Source: Comamonas fluminis | GTDB taxonomy: Bacteria; Pseudomonadota; Gammaproteobacteria; Burkholderiales; Burkholderiaceae_C | Length of the DNA: 64,000 nt | Assembly (NCBI RefSeq): GCF_019186805.1 | Contig: NZ_CP066783.1 | Span: 1,308,501-1,372,500, forward strand | Direction: 5' to 3' | In this document: positions 36,457 through 45,365 of the stretch, one piece after another | Position numbering within the stretch: position 1 is the first letter of the stretch | Layout: every line of letters begins with the position of its first letter | The notes under the pieces: generated by a model | Databases searched by the model: none | The model's input: only the letters and a program-made list of their open reading frames with translations | What the model was told of the DNA's origin: nothing | Translations under genes and position numbers: made by a program

Positions 36457-37265
36457 ATCCCTCCACACTGGAATGCCGCAATCTGGGTGTAGGCGTGGGC
36501 AAAGGCCCGCGTCTGGCCACTGTGGATGTGGTGCTGAATGCAGGGCGCTTTACCGCTATTCTTGGCCCCAATGGCGCGGGCAAATCCACGCTGATGTCCA
36601 TGCTGGTGGGGGAACGCGCGCCGCAGTGCGGGCAGGTGCTGCTTGATGGCGCAGAGCTTTCCCGCCATGCCCCGCAGGCGCTGGCCATGCGGCGGGCCGT
36701 CATGCCCCAGGACTGCAGTGTGGCTTTTGATTTCACCGCGCAGGAAGTGGTGGAGCTGGGGCGCTACCCGCATCGTCAGCACGCTGGTGCGCAGGAGCCG
36801 CAGATTGTGCAGCAGGCCATGGCGCTGACAGGTGTCGATCACTTGGCGCAGCGCAGCATCAACACCCTGTCAGGTGGCGAGCGGGCTCGCACCCATCTGG
36901 CCAGAGCCCTGGCACAGATCTGGCATGCGCCGGACGGTGGCAGCGCCCGCTGGCTGCTGCTGGATGAGCCCACTGCAGCGCTTGACCTGGCCCATCAGCA
37001 CCACGCCATGCGCTTGCTGCAGCAATGGGCTGCAGAGCAGGGCGTGGGCGTGGTGGCGGTGATTCACGACCTGAATCTGGCCCTGCGCTATGCCGATGAT
37101 GTACTGGTGCTGGGAGGCGCAGCAGGTGTGAACCACGGCGCTGTGCTGGATGTGCTGCAGCCCGCGCTGGTGCAGCAAGTCTGGGGTATGCAGTGCGATG
37201 CAGTGCGCAGCAGCGACGGTGCGCTGCAATATATTTTTGTAGCGGATAGCGCTTTGGCTGCTTGA
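36453..37265 (+). CDS. hmuV: Hemin ABC transporter ATP-binding protein
   Basis: This ATPase powers the heme importer. The 270-residue chain has Walker A GPNGAGKST, the Q-loop near MPQDCSVAFDF, signature LSGGERAR, Walker B WLLLDEPTAAL, and the H-loop VIHDLNLALRYAD. All catalytic elements are intact. It is the last gene of the heme operon and overlaps hmuU by four bases. Its 3' end (TAGCGGATAGCGCTTTGGCTGCTTGATA) runs into sequence that resembles the window's dispersed AGCTGC/GCGC repeats, so the C-terminal few residues may have been contributed by a repeat. Confidence 0.94.
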   Translation: MNPSTLECRNLGVGVGKGPRLATVDVVLNAGRFTAILGPNGAGKSTLMSMLVGERAPQCGQVLLDGAELSRHAPQALAMRRAVMPQDCSVAFDFTAQEVVELGRYPHRQHAGAQEPQIVQQAMALTGVDHLAQRSINTLSGGERARTHLARALAQIWHAPDGGSARWLLLDEPTAALDLAHQHHAMRLLQQWAAEQGVGVVAVIHDLNLALRYADDVLVLGGAAGVNHGAVLDVLQPALVQQVWGMQCDAVRSSDGALQYIFVADSALAA

Positions 37266-37375
37266 TATTTCAGAGGTTTCAATATGAATCCGAAGCCAGT
37301 CGGGCGCAGGCTGCTTCAGATAAATGAGCAGATCAAACAGTTGTAAAACAGGTTTGAAACTGGCGTTACCTATGT

Positions 37376-37469
37376 GAGAGACAGCAAGCAAGGGCCGCCC
37401 CGCAGCGAGGCTGTCGTCCCCCTCCGCGAAGCAGAGAGGGGGAAGGCGCGGAAGCGCCTCAGGGGGAGC
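37376..37469. repeat. 3'-end-associated intergenic repeat, copy A
   Basis: This 94-base element is homologous to the segment at 57417-57495. It contains the shared blocks AGCAAG, GCCGCC(C/T)CGCAGCGAGG and GTCGTCCCCC, a C-rich/G-rich stem and a terminal hairpin AGGCGC-GGAA-GCGCCT (37444-37459). It lies 8 bases beyond the ppsR stop codon, in the same orientation relative to the gene as copy B has to ppiB. Confidence 0.8.
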
Positions 37470-37477
37470 TGCACCAA

Positions 37478-38299
37478 TCAATGCCCCAGATGCTGCGGCA
37501 GCACTTCCTGCAAGATCGTGGTGGCGATTTCTTCGATGGACTTGGTCGTGCTGGACAGCCACTCAATGCCGCTGCGGCGCATCATGGATTCGGCCTCGGC
37601 CACCTCATAGCGGCAGTTCTGCAGGCTGGCGTATTTGGAGTCGGGGCGGCGCTCATTGCGAATCGATGACAGGCGGGCCGGGTCAATCGTCAGGCCAAAT
37701 AGCTTGGAGCGGAATGGCACCAGCGCCGGCGGCAGCTGCTTGCGGTCAAAGTCTTCGGGAATCAGCGGGTAGTTGGCAACCTTCAGACCAAACTGCATGG
37801 CCAGATACAGGCTGGTGGGGGTCTTGCCCGAGCGGCTTACGCCCACCAGAATCACGTCGGCGCCCGTCAGGTCGGTATTCGTCTGGCCATCATCGTGGGC
37901 CAGCGTGTAGTTGATGGCCTCCATGCGCTCCAGATATTCCTTGCTTTCGCTGATATCGGCAAAGCGGCCCACGCGGTGCAGCGATTTCTGGCCCAGTTCC
38001 AGCTCCAGCGGGCGCACAAAAGTGCCAAACATGTCGAAAACCTTGCCCTTGCAGGTGGTCTCGATCAGCTCCAGAAATTCCTGATTGACCAAAGTGGTGA
38101 ACACAATGGGCTTTTTGCTCTCCACGGAGGCCACATGGTTGATCTGGCGAATGGCCTGATGCACCTTGTCCACCGAGTCCACAAACGGCACTCGCACGAT
38201 GCGCGGCTTGGTGTCGAACTGCGCCATGATGGCGGTGCCAAAGGTCTCAGCGGTGATGCCTGTGCCGTCAGAAATGACAAAAATTGTATGGGTATGCAT
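37478..38299 (-). CDS. ppsR: PEP synthase regulatory protein (bifunctional kinase/pyrophosphorylase)
   Basis: PpsR inactivates PEP synthase by ADP-dependent phosphorylation and reactivates it by phosphate-dependent removal. The 273-residue protein has the DUF299 fold. The start [22 protein letters not shown] and the P-loop-like [15 protein letters not shown] (about residues 152-166) are family hallmarks, with [10 protein letters not shown] and [11 protein letters not shown] toward the end. It is divergent from ppsA with a 254-base shared upstream region, the usual arrangement. Its own 3' end is followed within 10 bases by repeat copy A. Confidence 0.94.
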   Translation of the reverse strand: MHTHTIFVISDGTGITAETFGTAIMAQFDTKPRIVRVPFVDSVDKVHQAIRQINHVASVESKKPIVFTTLVNQEFLELIETTCKGKVFDMFGTFVRPLELELGQKSLHRVGRFADISESKEYLERMEAINYTLAHDDGQTNTDLTGADVILVGVSRSGKTPTSLYLAMQFGLKVANYPLIPEDFDRKQLPPALVPFRSKLFGLTIDPARLSSIRNERRPDSKYASLQNCRYEVAEAESMMRRSGIEWLSSTTKSIEEIATTILQEVLPQHLGH

Positions 38300-38553
38300 G
38301 GTGCGCGCAGTGATTAGATAAGGGGCGGGTTGGCAATGCCATGTCCCGCACTCTGAAACAGGTTTGAGCCACGCGAAGCTCGCCAGCTCGGCCTACAATG
38401 ACGCCCATTATTCCCAAATTCCAGCCCATGCTCGTTGACGGTCAACATCCAGAACAGCAAAGCACTGCATTGATGCGGCATGGGTTTGCGTGCCCCGGGC
38501 CATTGCGCCCCGGCGGACGCCAGCGTACCGATTTTTAACTTTGGAGCTTTCCC

Positions 38554-40944
38554 ATGTCTCAACTGTTCGAAGCGACCGCACTGGTCGTTCCGTTTGAAAA
38601 ACTGAGAATGTCTGATGTCGAGTCCGTAGGCGGCAAGAACGCCTCGCTCGGCGAAATGATCTCGCAACTGCCTCAGGGCGTGCGCGTGCCTACCGGCTTC
38701 GCCACCACAGCCCATGCATTCCGCGACTTCCTGGCCTACGAAGGCCTGGCAGGCAAGATTTCTGCGAAGCTGGCCGCTCTGGATGTGGACGATGTCCGTG
38801 CCCTGGCCGCTGTGGGCGCTGAAATCCGCGCCATGGTGGAAAACCAGCCTTTCCCTGCCGATCTGGAAAAGGCCATCCGTGAGGAATTCGTTCGCCTGCA
38901 AGGCGGCAATGCCGAAGCCTCTTTCGCCGTGCGTTCTTCTGCCACCGCAGAAGATCTGCCTGACGCATCGTTTGCTGGCCAGCAGGAAACCTTCCTGAAC
39001 GTGGTGGGTATCGAAGACGTGCTGCACAAGATGAAGGAAGTGTTCGCGTCGCTGTACAACGACCGCGCCATCTCCTACCGCGTGCACAAGGGCTTCGAGC
39101 ACGACGTGGTGGCTCTGTCCGCTGGCGTGCAGCGCATGGTACGTTCTGACCTGGGCGCTGCTGGCGTGATGTTCACCATCGACACCGAATCCGGCTTTGA
39201 AGAAGTGGTGTTCATCACTTCCAGCTACGGCCTGGGTGAGACCGTGGTGCAGGGCGCCGTGAACCCCGACGAGTTCTATGTGCACAAGCCCATGCTCAAG
39301 GCTGGTAACAAGGCACTGATTCGCCGCAATCTGGGCTCCAAGCTGATCCAGATGGTGTTCTCGACTCCTGAAGAGAAGGCTGTGGACGGCAAGCTGGTCA
39401 AGACCACCGATGTGGCTCATGAACTGCGCAACCGTTACTCCCTGACCGACGCCGACGTTGAGCAACTGGCTCGTTACGCGTTGGTGATCGAAGAGCACTA
39501 TGGTCGCCCCATGGACATCGAGTGGGGCAAGGACGGCACCGACGGCCATCTGTATATCCTGCAGGCACGTCCTGAAACCGTGAAGAGCCAGTCCAAGGGC
39601 CAGGCCGAGCTGCGCTACAAGCTCAAGGGCACCGGCAATGTGCTGGCCGAAGGCCGCGCCATTGGCCAGAAGATCGGTACCGGCCCTGTGCGTCTGGTGT
39701 CTGATATTTCGCAGATGGACCAGGTGCAAGCTGGCGACGTGCTGGTGACAGACATGACCGACCCTAACTGGGAACCCGTCATGAAGAAGGCTTCGGCCAT
39801 CGTCACCAACCGTGGCGGTCGTACCTGCCACGCCGCCATCATTGCGCGCGAACTGGGTATTCCTGCTGTCGTGGGCTGCGGCAACGCCACCGATCTGCTC
39901 AAGGCAGATACGCTGGTGACCGTGTCCTGCGCTGAAGGCGATACTGGCAAGATCTACGACGGTCTGATCGAGACCGAAGTGACCGAGGTCAAGCGCGGCG
40001 AAATGCCCGCGATCCCGACCAAGATCATGATGAACGTGGGCAACCCCCAGCTGGCTTTTGACTTTGCCCAGCTGCCCAACGAAGGCGTGGGTCTGGCCCG
40101 TCTGGAATTCATTATCAACAACAACATCGGTGTGCACCCCAAGGCCATCCTGGACTACCCCGCCGTGGCTCCTGACCTGAAGAAGGCTGTGGAATCCGTG
40201 GCCCGTGGTCACGCATCGCCCCGTGCTTTCTACGTGGACAAGGTCGCCGAAGGCGTGGCAACCATTGCCGCCGCTTTCTGGCCCAAGCCTGTCATCGTGC
40301 GTATGTCGGACTTCAAGTCCAACGAATACCGCAAGCTGATTGGCGGCAGCCGCTATGAGCCCGAGGAAGAGAACCCCATGCTGGGCTTCCGTGGCGCAGC
40401 ACGCTACATCTCCCAAGAGTTCGGCGAAGCCTTCAAGATGGAGTGCGAAGCTCTCAAGCGCGTGCGCGAAGAGATGGGTCTGAGCAACATCAAGATCATG
40501 ATTCCGTTCGTGCGTACGCTGGGCCAGGCCAAGCGCGTGACCGAGCTGCTGGCTGAAAATGGCTTGAAGCGCGGCGAGAACGGCCTGCAGCTGATCATGA
40601 TGTGCGAAGTGCCTTCCAACGCCATCCTGGCGGACGAATTCCTCGAGTACTTCGACGGCTTCTCCGTGGGCTCCAACGACCTGACTCAGCTGACCCTGGG
40701 TCTGGACCGTGACTCCGGTCTGGAACTGCTGGCTGCTGACTTCGACGAGCGCGATCCTGCGGTCAAGAAGATGCTCAGCCGCGCCATCAAGGCTTGCCGC
40801 GACCAGGACAAGTACGTGGGTATCTGCGGCCAGGGCCCTTCGGATCACCCGGATTTTGCCAAGTGGCTGGCTGACGAAGGTATTTCGTCCATCTCTCTGA
40901 ACCCTGACAGCGTGGTCTCCACCTGGCAGAAACTGGCTGAATAA
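38554..40944 (+). CDS. ppsA: Phosphoenolpyruvate synthase
   Basis: PpsA makes PEP from pyruvate and ATP for gluconeogenesis. The 796-residue enzyme has the N-terminal ATP-grasp domain ([45 protein letters not shown]), the swivelling phosphohistidine domain with [23 protein letters not shown], and the C-terminal PEP-binding TIM barrel ([40 protein letters not shown]). All sites look intact and the codon use is that of a highly expressed gene. It is controlled by PpsR, encoded divergently. The symporter genes begin 14 bases downstream and may be co-transcribed. Confidence 0.97.
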   Translation: MSQLFEATALVVPFEKLRMSDVESVGGKNASLGEMISQLPQGVRVPTGFATTAHAFRDFLAYEGLAGKISAKLAALDVDDVRALAAVGAEIRAMVENQPFPADLEKAIREEFVRLQGGNAEASFAVRSSATAEDLPDASFAGQQETFLNVVGIEDVLHKMKEVFASLYNDRAISYRVHKGFEHDVVALSAGVQRMVRSDLGAAGVMFTIDTESGFEEVVFITSSYGLGETVVQGAVNPDEFYVHKPMLKAGNKALIRRNLGSKLIQMVFSTPEEKAVDGKLVKTTDVAHELRNRYSLTDADVEQLARYALVIEEHYGRPMDIEWGKDGTDGHLYILQARPETVKSQSKGQAELRYKLKGTGNVLAEGRAIGQKIGTGPVRLVSDISQMDQVQAGDVLVTDMTDPNWEPVMKKASAIVTNRGGRTCHAAIIARELGIPAVVGCGNATDLLKADTLVTVSCAEGDTGKIYDGLIETEVTEVKRGEMPAIPTKIMMNVGNPQLAFDFAQLPNEGVGLARLEFIINNNIGVHPKAILDYPAVAPDLKKAVESVARGHASPRAFYVDKVAEGVATIAAAFWPKPVIVRMSDFKSNEYRKLIGGSRYEPEEENPMLGFRGAARYISQEFGEAFKMECEALKRVREEMGLSNIKIMIPFVRTLGQAKRVTELLAENGLKRGENGLQLIMMCEVPSNAILADEFLEYFDGFSVGSNDLTQLTLGLDRDSGLELLAADFDERDPAVKKMLSRAIKACRDQDKYVGICGQGPSDHPDFAKWLADEGISSISLNPDSVVSTWQKLAE

Positions 40945-40958
40945 GCCCGCGCATCGCC

Positions 40959-41366
40959 ATGCAGACGCATCAAGCGCCCATGCATGACGATGCTGCGTCG
41001 GACGCTTTGTTCGACGCCTTTGGCAAGCCGCGGGAAGTGACCTTCCCGCCGGACTTCCACGACATACACCACCTGAGACTCAAGGCCTTGTTGCTGACGA
41101 TCTGGGTGGTGTTTTCATTTGGCACCAGCTACTTTGCGCGGGATCTGCAGGCCTTGTTTCCCAACTGGCCGGCGGCTTACTGGATGGCAGCGCAAGGCGC
41201 TGTGCTGGTGTTTCTGGCGCTGATCGTGGTGTACTGCGTAGCCATGAACTATTTCGAGCGCAAGCAGGCCAAGACGGCCACAGAGGCGCAAGTGCAAGGC
41301 CCGGTTTCGCAAGCCCCGGTTTCGCAAGCCCCGGTTTCTCGCGACTTTAACGACTCTCATGTCTGA
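40959..41366 (+). CDS. DUF4212 small subunit of a sodium/solute symporter
   Basis: The 135-residue protein has two membrane helices (about residues 45-63 and 75-98) and the family features FHDIHHLRLKALLLTIWVVFSFGTSYFARDL. DUF4212 proteins are the small subunits paired with VC_2705-type sodium:solute symporters. The stop overlaps the start of the large subunit by eight bases. Near the end, a 15-bp DNA unit (CCGGTTTCGCAAGCC) is repeated in tandem at about 41301-41339, giving PVSQAPVSQAPVS; such tracts may vary in copy number. A second in-frame ATG at 40980 is also possible as start. Confidence 0.88.
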   Translation: MQTHQAPMHDDAASDALFDAFGKPREVTFPPDFHDIHHLRLKALLLTIWVVFSFGTSYFARDLQALFPNWPAAYWMAAQGAVLVFLALIVVYCVAMNYFERKQAKTATEAQVQGPVSQAPVSQAPVSRDFNDSHV

Positions 41367-43443
41367 GCGGCCGCAGCTCAGTCGCGCTTATCACTGGCGC
41401 CTGCATCGCATTCTTTTCCTTTATGTGCTGGGTGTTCTGGGCTTTCTGGGTGCCATGTTCTGGGCCGAAGCTCGGGGTCTGTCGCGGCACTGGATAGGGC
41501 CGATCTTTCTGTTTTGCACCGTGATGGTCTATGCAGGCATTGGCGTGTATTCACGCACCAGTGACGCAGAAGAGTATTTCGTGGCCGGGCGGCGCATTCC
41601 GCCGTTCTACAACGGCATGGCCGCCGCTGCGGACTGGATGAGCGCCGCCTCTTTCATCAGTCTCTCCGGTGCGCTCTATCTGCAAGGCTTTTCGGGGGCA
41701 GGCACGCAACCCGGGGGGCTGGCCTATGTGCTGGGCTGGACGGGCGGGTTCTGTCTGGTGGGCATGCTGATCGCCCCTTATTTGCGGGCCATGAATCTCT
41801 ACACCGTGCCGGACTTTTTTCAGGCCCGGTTTGGCGGGCGCTGGCCGCGCATTATTGCGGCACTGGCTGCGATTACCTGTTCATTTACCTATGTGGTGGC
41901 GCAGATCTATGGCGTGGGCCTGATTGCCGCGCGGCTGACAGGGGTGCAGTTTGAGATCGGCATCATGCTGGGGCTGGGGGGCGTGCTGCTGTGCTCGTTT
42001 CTGGGTGGCATGCGGGCCATCACCTGGACGCAGGTGGCGCAGTATGTGGTGATCTTGCTGGCCTTTATGCTGCCTGTGTCCTGGCTGGCTTACAAACAGC
42101 TGGGCACGCCCTGGGCGCCCGCTGCCTACGGGCAGCAACTGAGCAAGATTGCCCGTATGGAGCAGCAGCTCATGGCGTCTGAGGCCGAGCAGTCTGTCGT
42201 GGCCGCCTATCGCACCCGCGCCGAGGTGCTGCAGGCCAAGCTGCGCGATGTGCCCAATGTGCTGACGGCCGAGCGTCAGGCGCTGGCCGAGCATATTCGT
42301 GAGCTGCGCACCAGCAGCGGCAATATTGGCGCCATCATGGAGGCCAGCCGGGAACTGGCTTCCATGCCCAAGGACGAAGCTGCAGCACGCGAGCGCTGGA
42401 CCCGCGAGCTGCGCGAGGCCTATGAAAAAGCCCAGCCTCTGGGCGGCATTCCGCCGCAAAGCCAGCCCTTTGCTGGTAACCCGCATGGCAGCCCGCAGGA
42501 GCAGCAGGCCTATGAAGTCAGTCGCCGCAATTTTCTGGCGCTGGTCTTTTGCCTGATGGTGGGCACCGCAGGTCTGCCGCATCTGCTCACTCGCTACTAC
42601 ACAGCGCCCTCGGTGGCTGCGGCGCGCAGCTCGGTGGCCTGGTCTCTGTTCTTTATCGGCCTGTTGTATCTGAGTGCCCCGGCGCTGGCGGTGCTGGTCA
42701 AGTACGAGGTCATGAACAATCTGGTGGGCACGCATTTCGATGCCCTGCCCAACTGGATGGCGCAATGGGCCCGCGTGGATGGGGCTTTGCTGTCGGTGGA
42801 GGATATCAACGGCGACGGCATTTTGCAGTTTGGCGAAATTCGCATGGGCGCCGATCTGATCATGCTGGCCACGCCAGAGCTGGGTGGCATGCCCTATGTG
42901 GTGTCTGGGCTGGTGGCTGCGGGTGGGCTGGCTGCGGCGCTGTCCACGGCAGATGGTTTGCTGCTGACCATCAGCAATGCGCTGGTGCGTGATCTCTACT
43001 ATCAGGAGCGCCAGCGCATGGAGACCGTCAAGCGCCGCATCTCACCCGAGCAGCGTGTGATTCTCTCCAAGTTTGCCCTGCTTCTGGTGGCGCTTTCTGC
43101 CGCTTTTGTGGCGGCACGGCGTTCGTCGGACATTCTGCCCATGGTCTCCGCCTCGTTCTCGCTTGCGGCCTCAGCCTTTGTGCCGGCCATGGTGATGGGG
43201 ATTTTCTGGCGGGGCACCACAAGGCGCGGCGCGGTGGCGGGCATGCTCAGCGGTCTGACGGTGACCCTGTATTACATGGCTGCCCATGTGCAAGGCCTGC
43301 AAGGCGTTCTGCCCGAGGTTCTGCGTACTGAAACGCTGTGGTGGGAAATTCAGCCCGTCTCCGCAGGCGTGTTCGGTGTACCTGTCGGGTTCGCCGTCAC
43401 ACTGCTGGTCAGCTGGTGGGATGGTCGGCGCACGGTGCGCTGA
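41359..43443 (+). CDS. Sodium:solute symporter, VC_2705 subfamily (large subunit)
   Basis: The 694-residue inner-membrane protein has the SSS fold with about 13 helices: DAEEYFVAGRRIPPFYNGMAAAADWMSAASFISLSG is the family signature, and GLAAALSTADGLLLTISNAL lies near the sodium site. An insert of about 120 residues (255-375) is charged and predicted to form a coiled coil (ARMEQQLMASEAEQ, TAERQALAEHIRELR). A loop at residues 482-493 reads DINGDGILQFGE, a full EF-hand-like calcium pattern. The substrate is probably a small organic acid such as acetate, since relatives resemble ActP and ppsA lies upstream. This is inference. Confidence 0.87.
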   Translation: MSERPQLSRAYHWRLHRILFLYVLGVLGFLGAMFWAEARGLSRHWIGPIFLFCTVMVYAGIGVYSRTSDAEEYFVAGRRIPPFYNGMAAAADWMSAASFISLSGALYLQGFSGAGTQPGGLAYVLGWTGGFCLVGMLIAPYLRAMNLYTVPDFFQARFGGRWPRIIAALAAITCSFTYVVAQIYGVGLIAARLTGVQFEIGIMLGLGGVLLCSFLGGMRAITWTQVAQYVVILLAFMLPVSWLAYKQLGTPWAPAAYGQQLSKIARMEQQLMASEAEQSVVAAYRTRAEVLQAKLRDVPNVLTAERQALAEHIRELRTSSGNIGAIMEASRELASMPKDEAAARERWTRELREAYEKAQPLGGIPPQSQPFAGNPHGSPQEQQAYEVSRRNFLALVFCLMVGTAGLPHLLTRYYTAPSVAAARSSVAWSLFFIGLLYLSAPALAVLVKYEVMNNLVGTHFDALPNWMAQWARVDGALLSVEDINGDGILQFGEIRMGADLIMLATPELGGMPYVVSGLVAAGGLAAALSTADGLLLTISNALVRDLYYQERQRMETVKRRISPEQRVILSKFALLLVALSAAFVAARRSSDILPMVSASFSLAASAFVPAMVMGIFWRGTTRRGAVAGMLSGLTVTLYYMAAHVQGLQGVLPEVLRTETLWWEIQPVSAGVFGVPVGFAVTLLVSWWDGRRTVR

Positions 43444-43631
43444 TTCAATGCGCTATCAACTCCTGATTTCATAGCTGCTTGCGCTTTCATCTATTGGGCT
43501 GCAGCAGTTTTTCTTGAATTTTTGCATGGGCTTTGCGCTTGCGCAGCCGTGCCGCATGGCTTGCACGTAAACCCGCTTTGCATGCGCAGCCAAGCCTGTC
43601 ACGCTGCTCAGGTTCAATAGAAAGCACAGCC

Positions 43632-44123
43632 ATGCATCTGATTAAAACAGCAGAGGGACAACAGGCCTTCAAAGAGCGTCATGCGGATTTAGGCCAGCGT
43701 CTGCGGTCGGCATTTTTGCTGTTCGATGGCAACCGCAGCCTGCTGCAGGTGCTGGAAGCCACTTCTGCCATGGGCATCAGCAAGGATGACATTCTGGCGC
43801 TGGTCAGCAGAGGCTGGCTGGCCGAGAAAACCGGCGCTGCCGTACCTGCGGCTGCGCCCGTGTCGGAGCTTCAGCCCCCGGCACTGGCTCCTGCCGAGGT
43901 GGATGAAAAAAGCATAGCTGGCCGTTACCAGAAGGCTTATCCCATGGCTGTCAGCATTACGGGTGGGCTGGGCTTGAAAGGCTTTCGTCTGAATCTGGCC
44001 GTGGAAGCCGCCATGGGCTATGAGCAACTGGTGGAACTGGCACCGCGCATCCGTTCTGCGGCGGGCGACAAGGCTTATGCGCCGCTGCACAAGGCTTTGT
44101 TTGAGGCAGAGAAAACGCAGTAG
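43632..44123 (+). CDS. Uncharacterised 163-residue protein with a winged-helix-like N-terminus
   Basis: The N-terminal 60 residues (RLRSAFLLFDGNRSLLQVLEATSAMGISKDDILALVSRGWLAE) look like a small winged-helix module of the type found in several uncharacterised Burkholderiales proteins. A Pro/Ala-rich linker follows, and then a helical domain (KSIAGRYQKAYPMAVSITGG, MGYEQLVELAPRIRSAAG). No enzymatic motif is seen and there is no signal peptide. I chose ATG 43632; the longer frame from 43533 overlaps a dispersed repeat and is not protein-like. Function is unknown. Confidence 0.7.
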   Translation: MHLIKTAEGQQAFKERHADLGQRLRSAFLLFDGNRSLLQVLEATSAMGISKDDILALVSRGWLAEKTGAAVPAAAPVSELQPPALAPAEVDEKSIAGRYQKAYPMAVSITGGLGLKGFRLNLAVEAAMGYEQLVELAPRIRSAAGDKAYAPLHKALFEAEKTQ

Positions 44124-44150
44124 AGCTGAATTGAGTGGCGTGTCGCCATG

Positions 44151-44180
44151 AAAAAAGCGACCTTTTCAGGTCGCTTTTTT
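44151..44180. terminator. Bidirectional intrinsic terminator
   Basis: AGCGACC pairs with GGTCGCT around TTTTCA, with A and T runs on both sides, between the 163-residue gene and the FKBP gene, which converge here. Confidence 0.85.
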
Positions 44181-44205
44181 GTGAAGTGCTTGCGCGGGAC
44201 GTAGA

Positions 44206-44559
44206 TCAGACAGCCAGCAGTTCCACGTCGAACTTCAGGGTGGCGTTGGGAGGAATCACGCCGCCCGCGCCACGTGCGCCGTAGCCCAGTTCAGCGGGGA
44301 TCAGCAAAGTGCGCTGGCCGCCAACCTTCATGCCTTGCACGCCTTCGTCCCAGCCCTTGATCACCATGCCGGCGCCCAGAGGGAAGACGAAGGGATCATT
44401 GCGGTCCTTGCTGGAGTCGAACTTGGCGCCTTGCACGCCATTGTTGTAGAGCCAGCCGGTGTAGTGCACGGTCACGTTCTTGCCGGCCTGGGCTTCGGCA
44501 CCTTCACCCACAACGGTGTCTTCATATTGCAGGCCAGAGGCGGTAGTGTTGAAAGCCAT
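44206..44559 (-). CDS. FKBP-type peptidyl-prolyl cis-trans isomerase
   Basis: This 117-residue single-domain FKBP catalyses proline isomerisation during protein folding. Landmarks are VTVHYTGWLYN, FPLGAGMVIKGWDEGVQGMKVGGQRTLLIPAELGYGARGAGGVIPPNATLKFDVELLAV, with the usual Tyr, Asp-like, Phe and Trp residues of the active-site pocket. It has no signal peptide and should be cytoplasmic. It converges with the 163-residue gene on a shared terminator; an HxlR-like regulator gene lies upstream in the same direction. Confidence 0.93.
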   Translation of the reverse strand: MAFNTTASGLQYEDTVVGEGAEAQAGKNVTVHYTGWLYNNGVQGAKFDSSKDRNDPFVFPLGAGMVIKGWDEGVQGMKVGGQRTLLIPAELGYGARGAGGVIPPNATLKFDVELLAV

Positions 44560-44693
44560 GATGGATTTCCTTTCAGCGCGAAAAGCAGAAAAAGGCGATG
44601 GAAAAAAGGGCCGGCCAAGCTTGCTTGGGGCCCCTGGATGATATCGATGGATGCGTTGGCTGACGAGGGCGCGGGGCCACTGTAGCCCAAGCT

Positions 44694-44999
44694 TTACTTC
44701 TTGGCGCGCGCTGCCACCCAGCGGTTGGCAAAGGCTTGCACATCAGACAGGCGCTTGAGCAGGTCCTGACCCGCCAGCGTCACGGTGTAGCCGTCGCTGC
44801 CGTGTTCCAGCAGGCCGCATTCACGCAGTTCCTTGATGCGGGTGTTCAGGGTGTTGGGGGTGATACCGCCCACGCTGTCTTGCAGCAGTCGGAAGGTCTG
44901 GGGATGACCATCCCGTAGAGCCCACAGCACGCGCAGAGCATATCGGCACTCGAGCTTCTCGAACAGCTGGTTGATGGCGGCGTTTTCTTTGGAGCTCAT
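44694..44999 (-). CDS. HxlR-family transcriptional regulator
   Basis: This 101-residue winged-helix protein has the HxlR layout: KLECRYALRVLWALRDGHPQTF, recognition helix region TPNTLNTRIKELRECGLLE, then the wing (SDGYTVTLAGQDLLKRL). One cysteine (Cys18) lies near the position used for redox or aldehyde sensing in some HxlR proteins, but this is only suggestive. The gene is alone, with a 366-base gap upstream. Targets are unknown. Confidence 0.8.
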   Translation of the reverse strand: MSSKENAAINQLFEKLECRYALRVLWALRDGHPQTFRLLQDSVGGITPNTLNTRIKELRECGLLEHGSDGYTVTLAGQDLLKRLSDVQAFANRWVAARAKK

Positions 45000-45097
45000 G
45001 GACGCTTCTCCTTGCGCAGTGATGTTGTTAGAGCCTGACGCACTAGCCTGTGCGCTCAGTGCCTAGTCGGGTTGACTATAGCGGTTAAATTATTTTG

Positions 45098-45289
45098 CTA
45101 CAAGTTTAGTAGCTCCAAATCTGCAACTGCAACGCCTTGAGGTGATAAACACGACAAACTACGTGCAAGTGTTGCAGGGTTGCCACGAAACCCGAGTGCC
45201 GAGCCGCGTGCTTCAGGGTTTATAGCAATGTGCAGAGCTTGCGAGCGCCATTGCTGGCGATTGACAGGAGAATCCCCAATAGCAAGCAC
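45098..45289 (-). pseudogene. Possible remnant of a gene (TIM-barrel isomerase-like)
   Basis: A 63-codon frame in the gap between the HxlR gene and panE has protein-like composition (AINPEARGSALGFRGNPATL, then GVAVADLELLNL before a TAG). The last segment recalls an early strand of xylose-isomerase-like TIM-barrel proteins. It has no continuation, and the stop lies where a short dispersed repeat begins. I rate it a possible decayed gene fragment; it may equally be chance. No other coding is seen in 45000-45365. Confidence 0.25.
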
Positions 45290-45365
45290 TGGCTTTCATG
45301 AGTTTTGGAGCGCTTTTGGCTTCAGCTCAAATGAATATATGCGCTGATAGCTATGAAAATCATAG

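Noticed and set aside
38314..40848. 844-codon ORF on the strand opposite ppsA
   Set aside because: It mirrors ppsA, whose motifs are complete. Long antisense frames are expected in GC-rich genes, and this one has no recognisable domain (His/Gly/Val-rich composition).
43533..43631. N-terminal extension of the 163-residue protein gene
   Set aside because: These codons run through sequence beside a dispersed repeat, are rich in Arg/Ser/Ala and lack conservation features; ATG 43632 is the better start.
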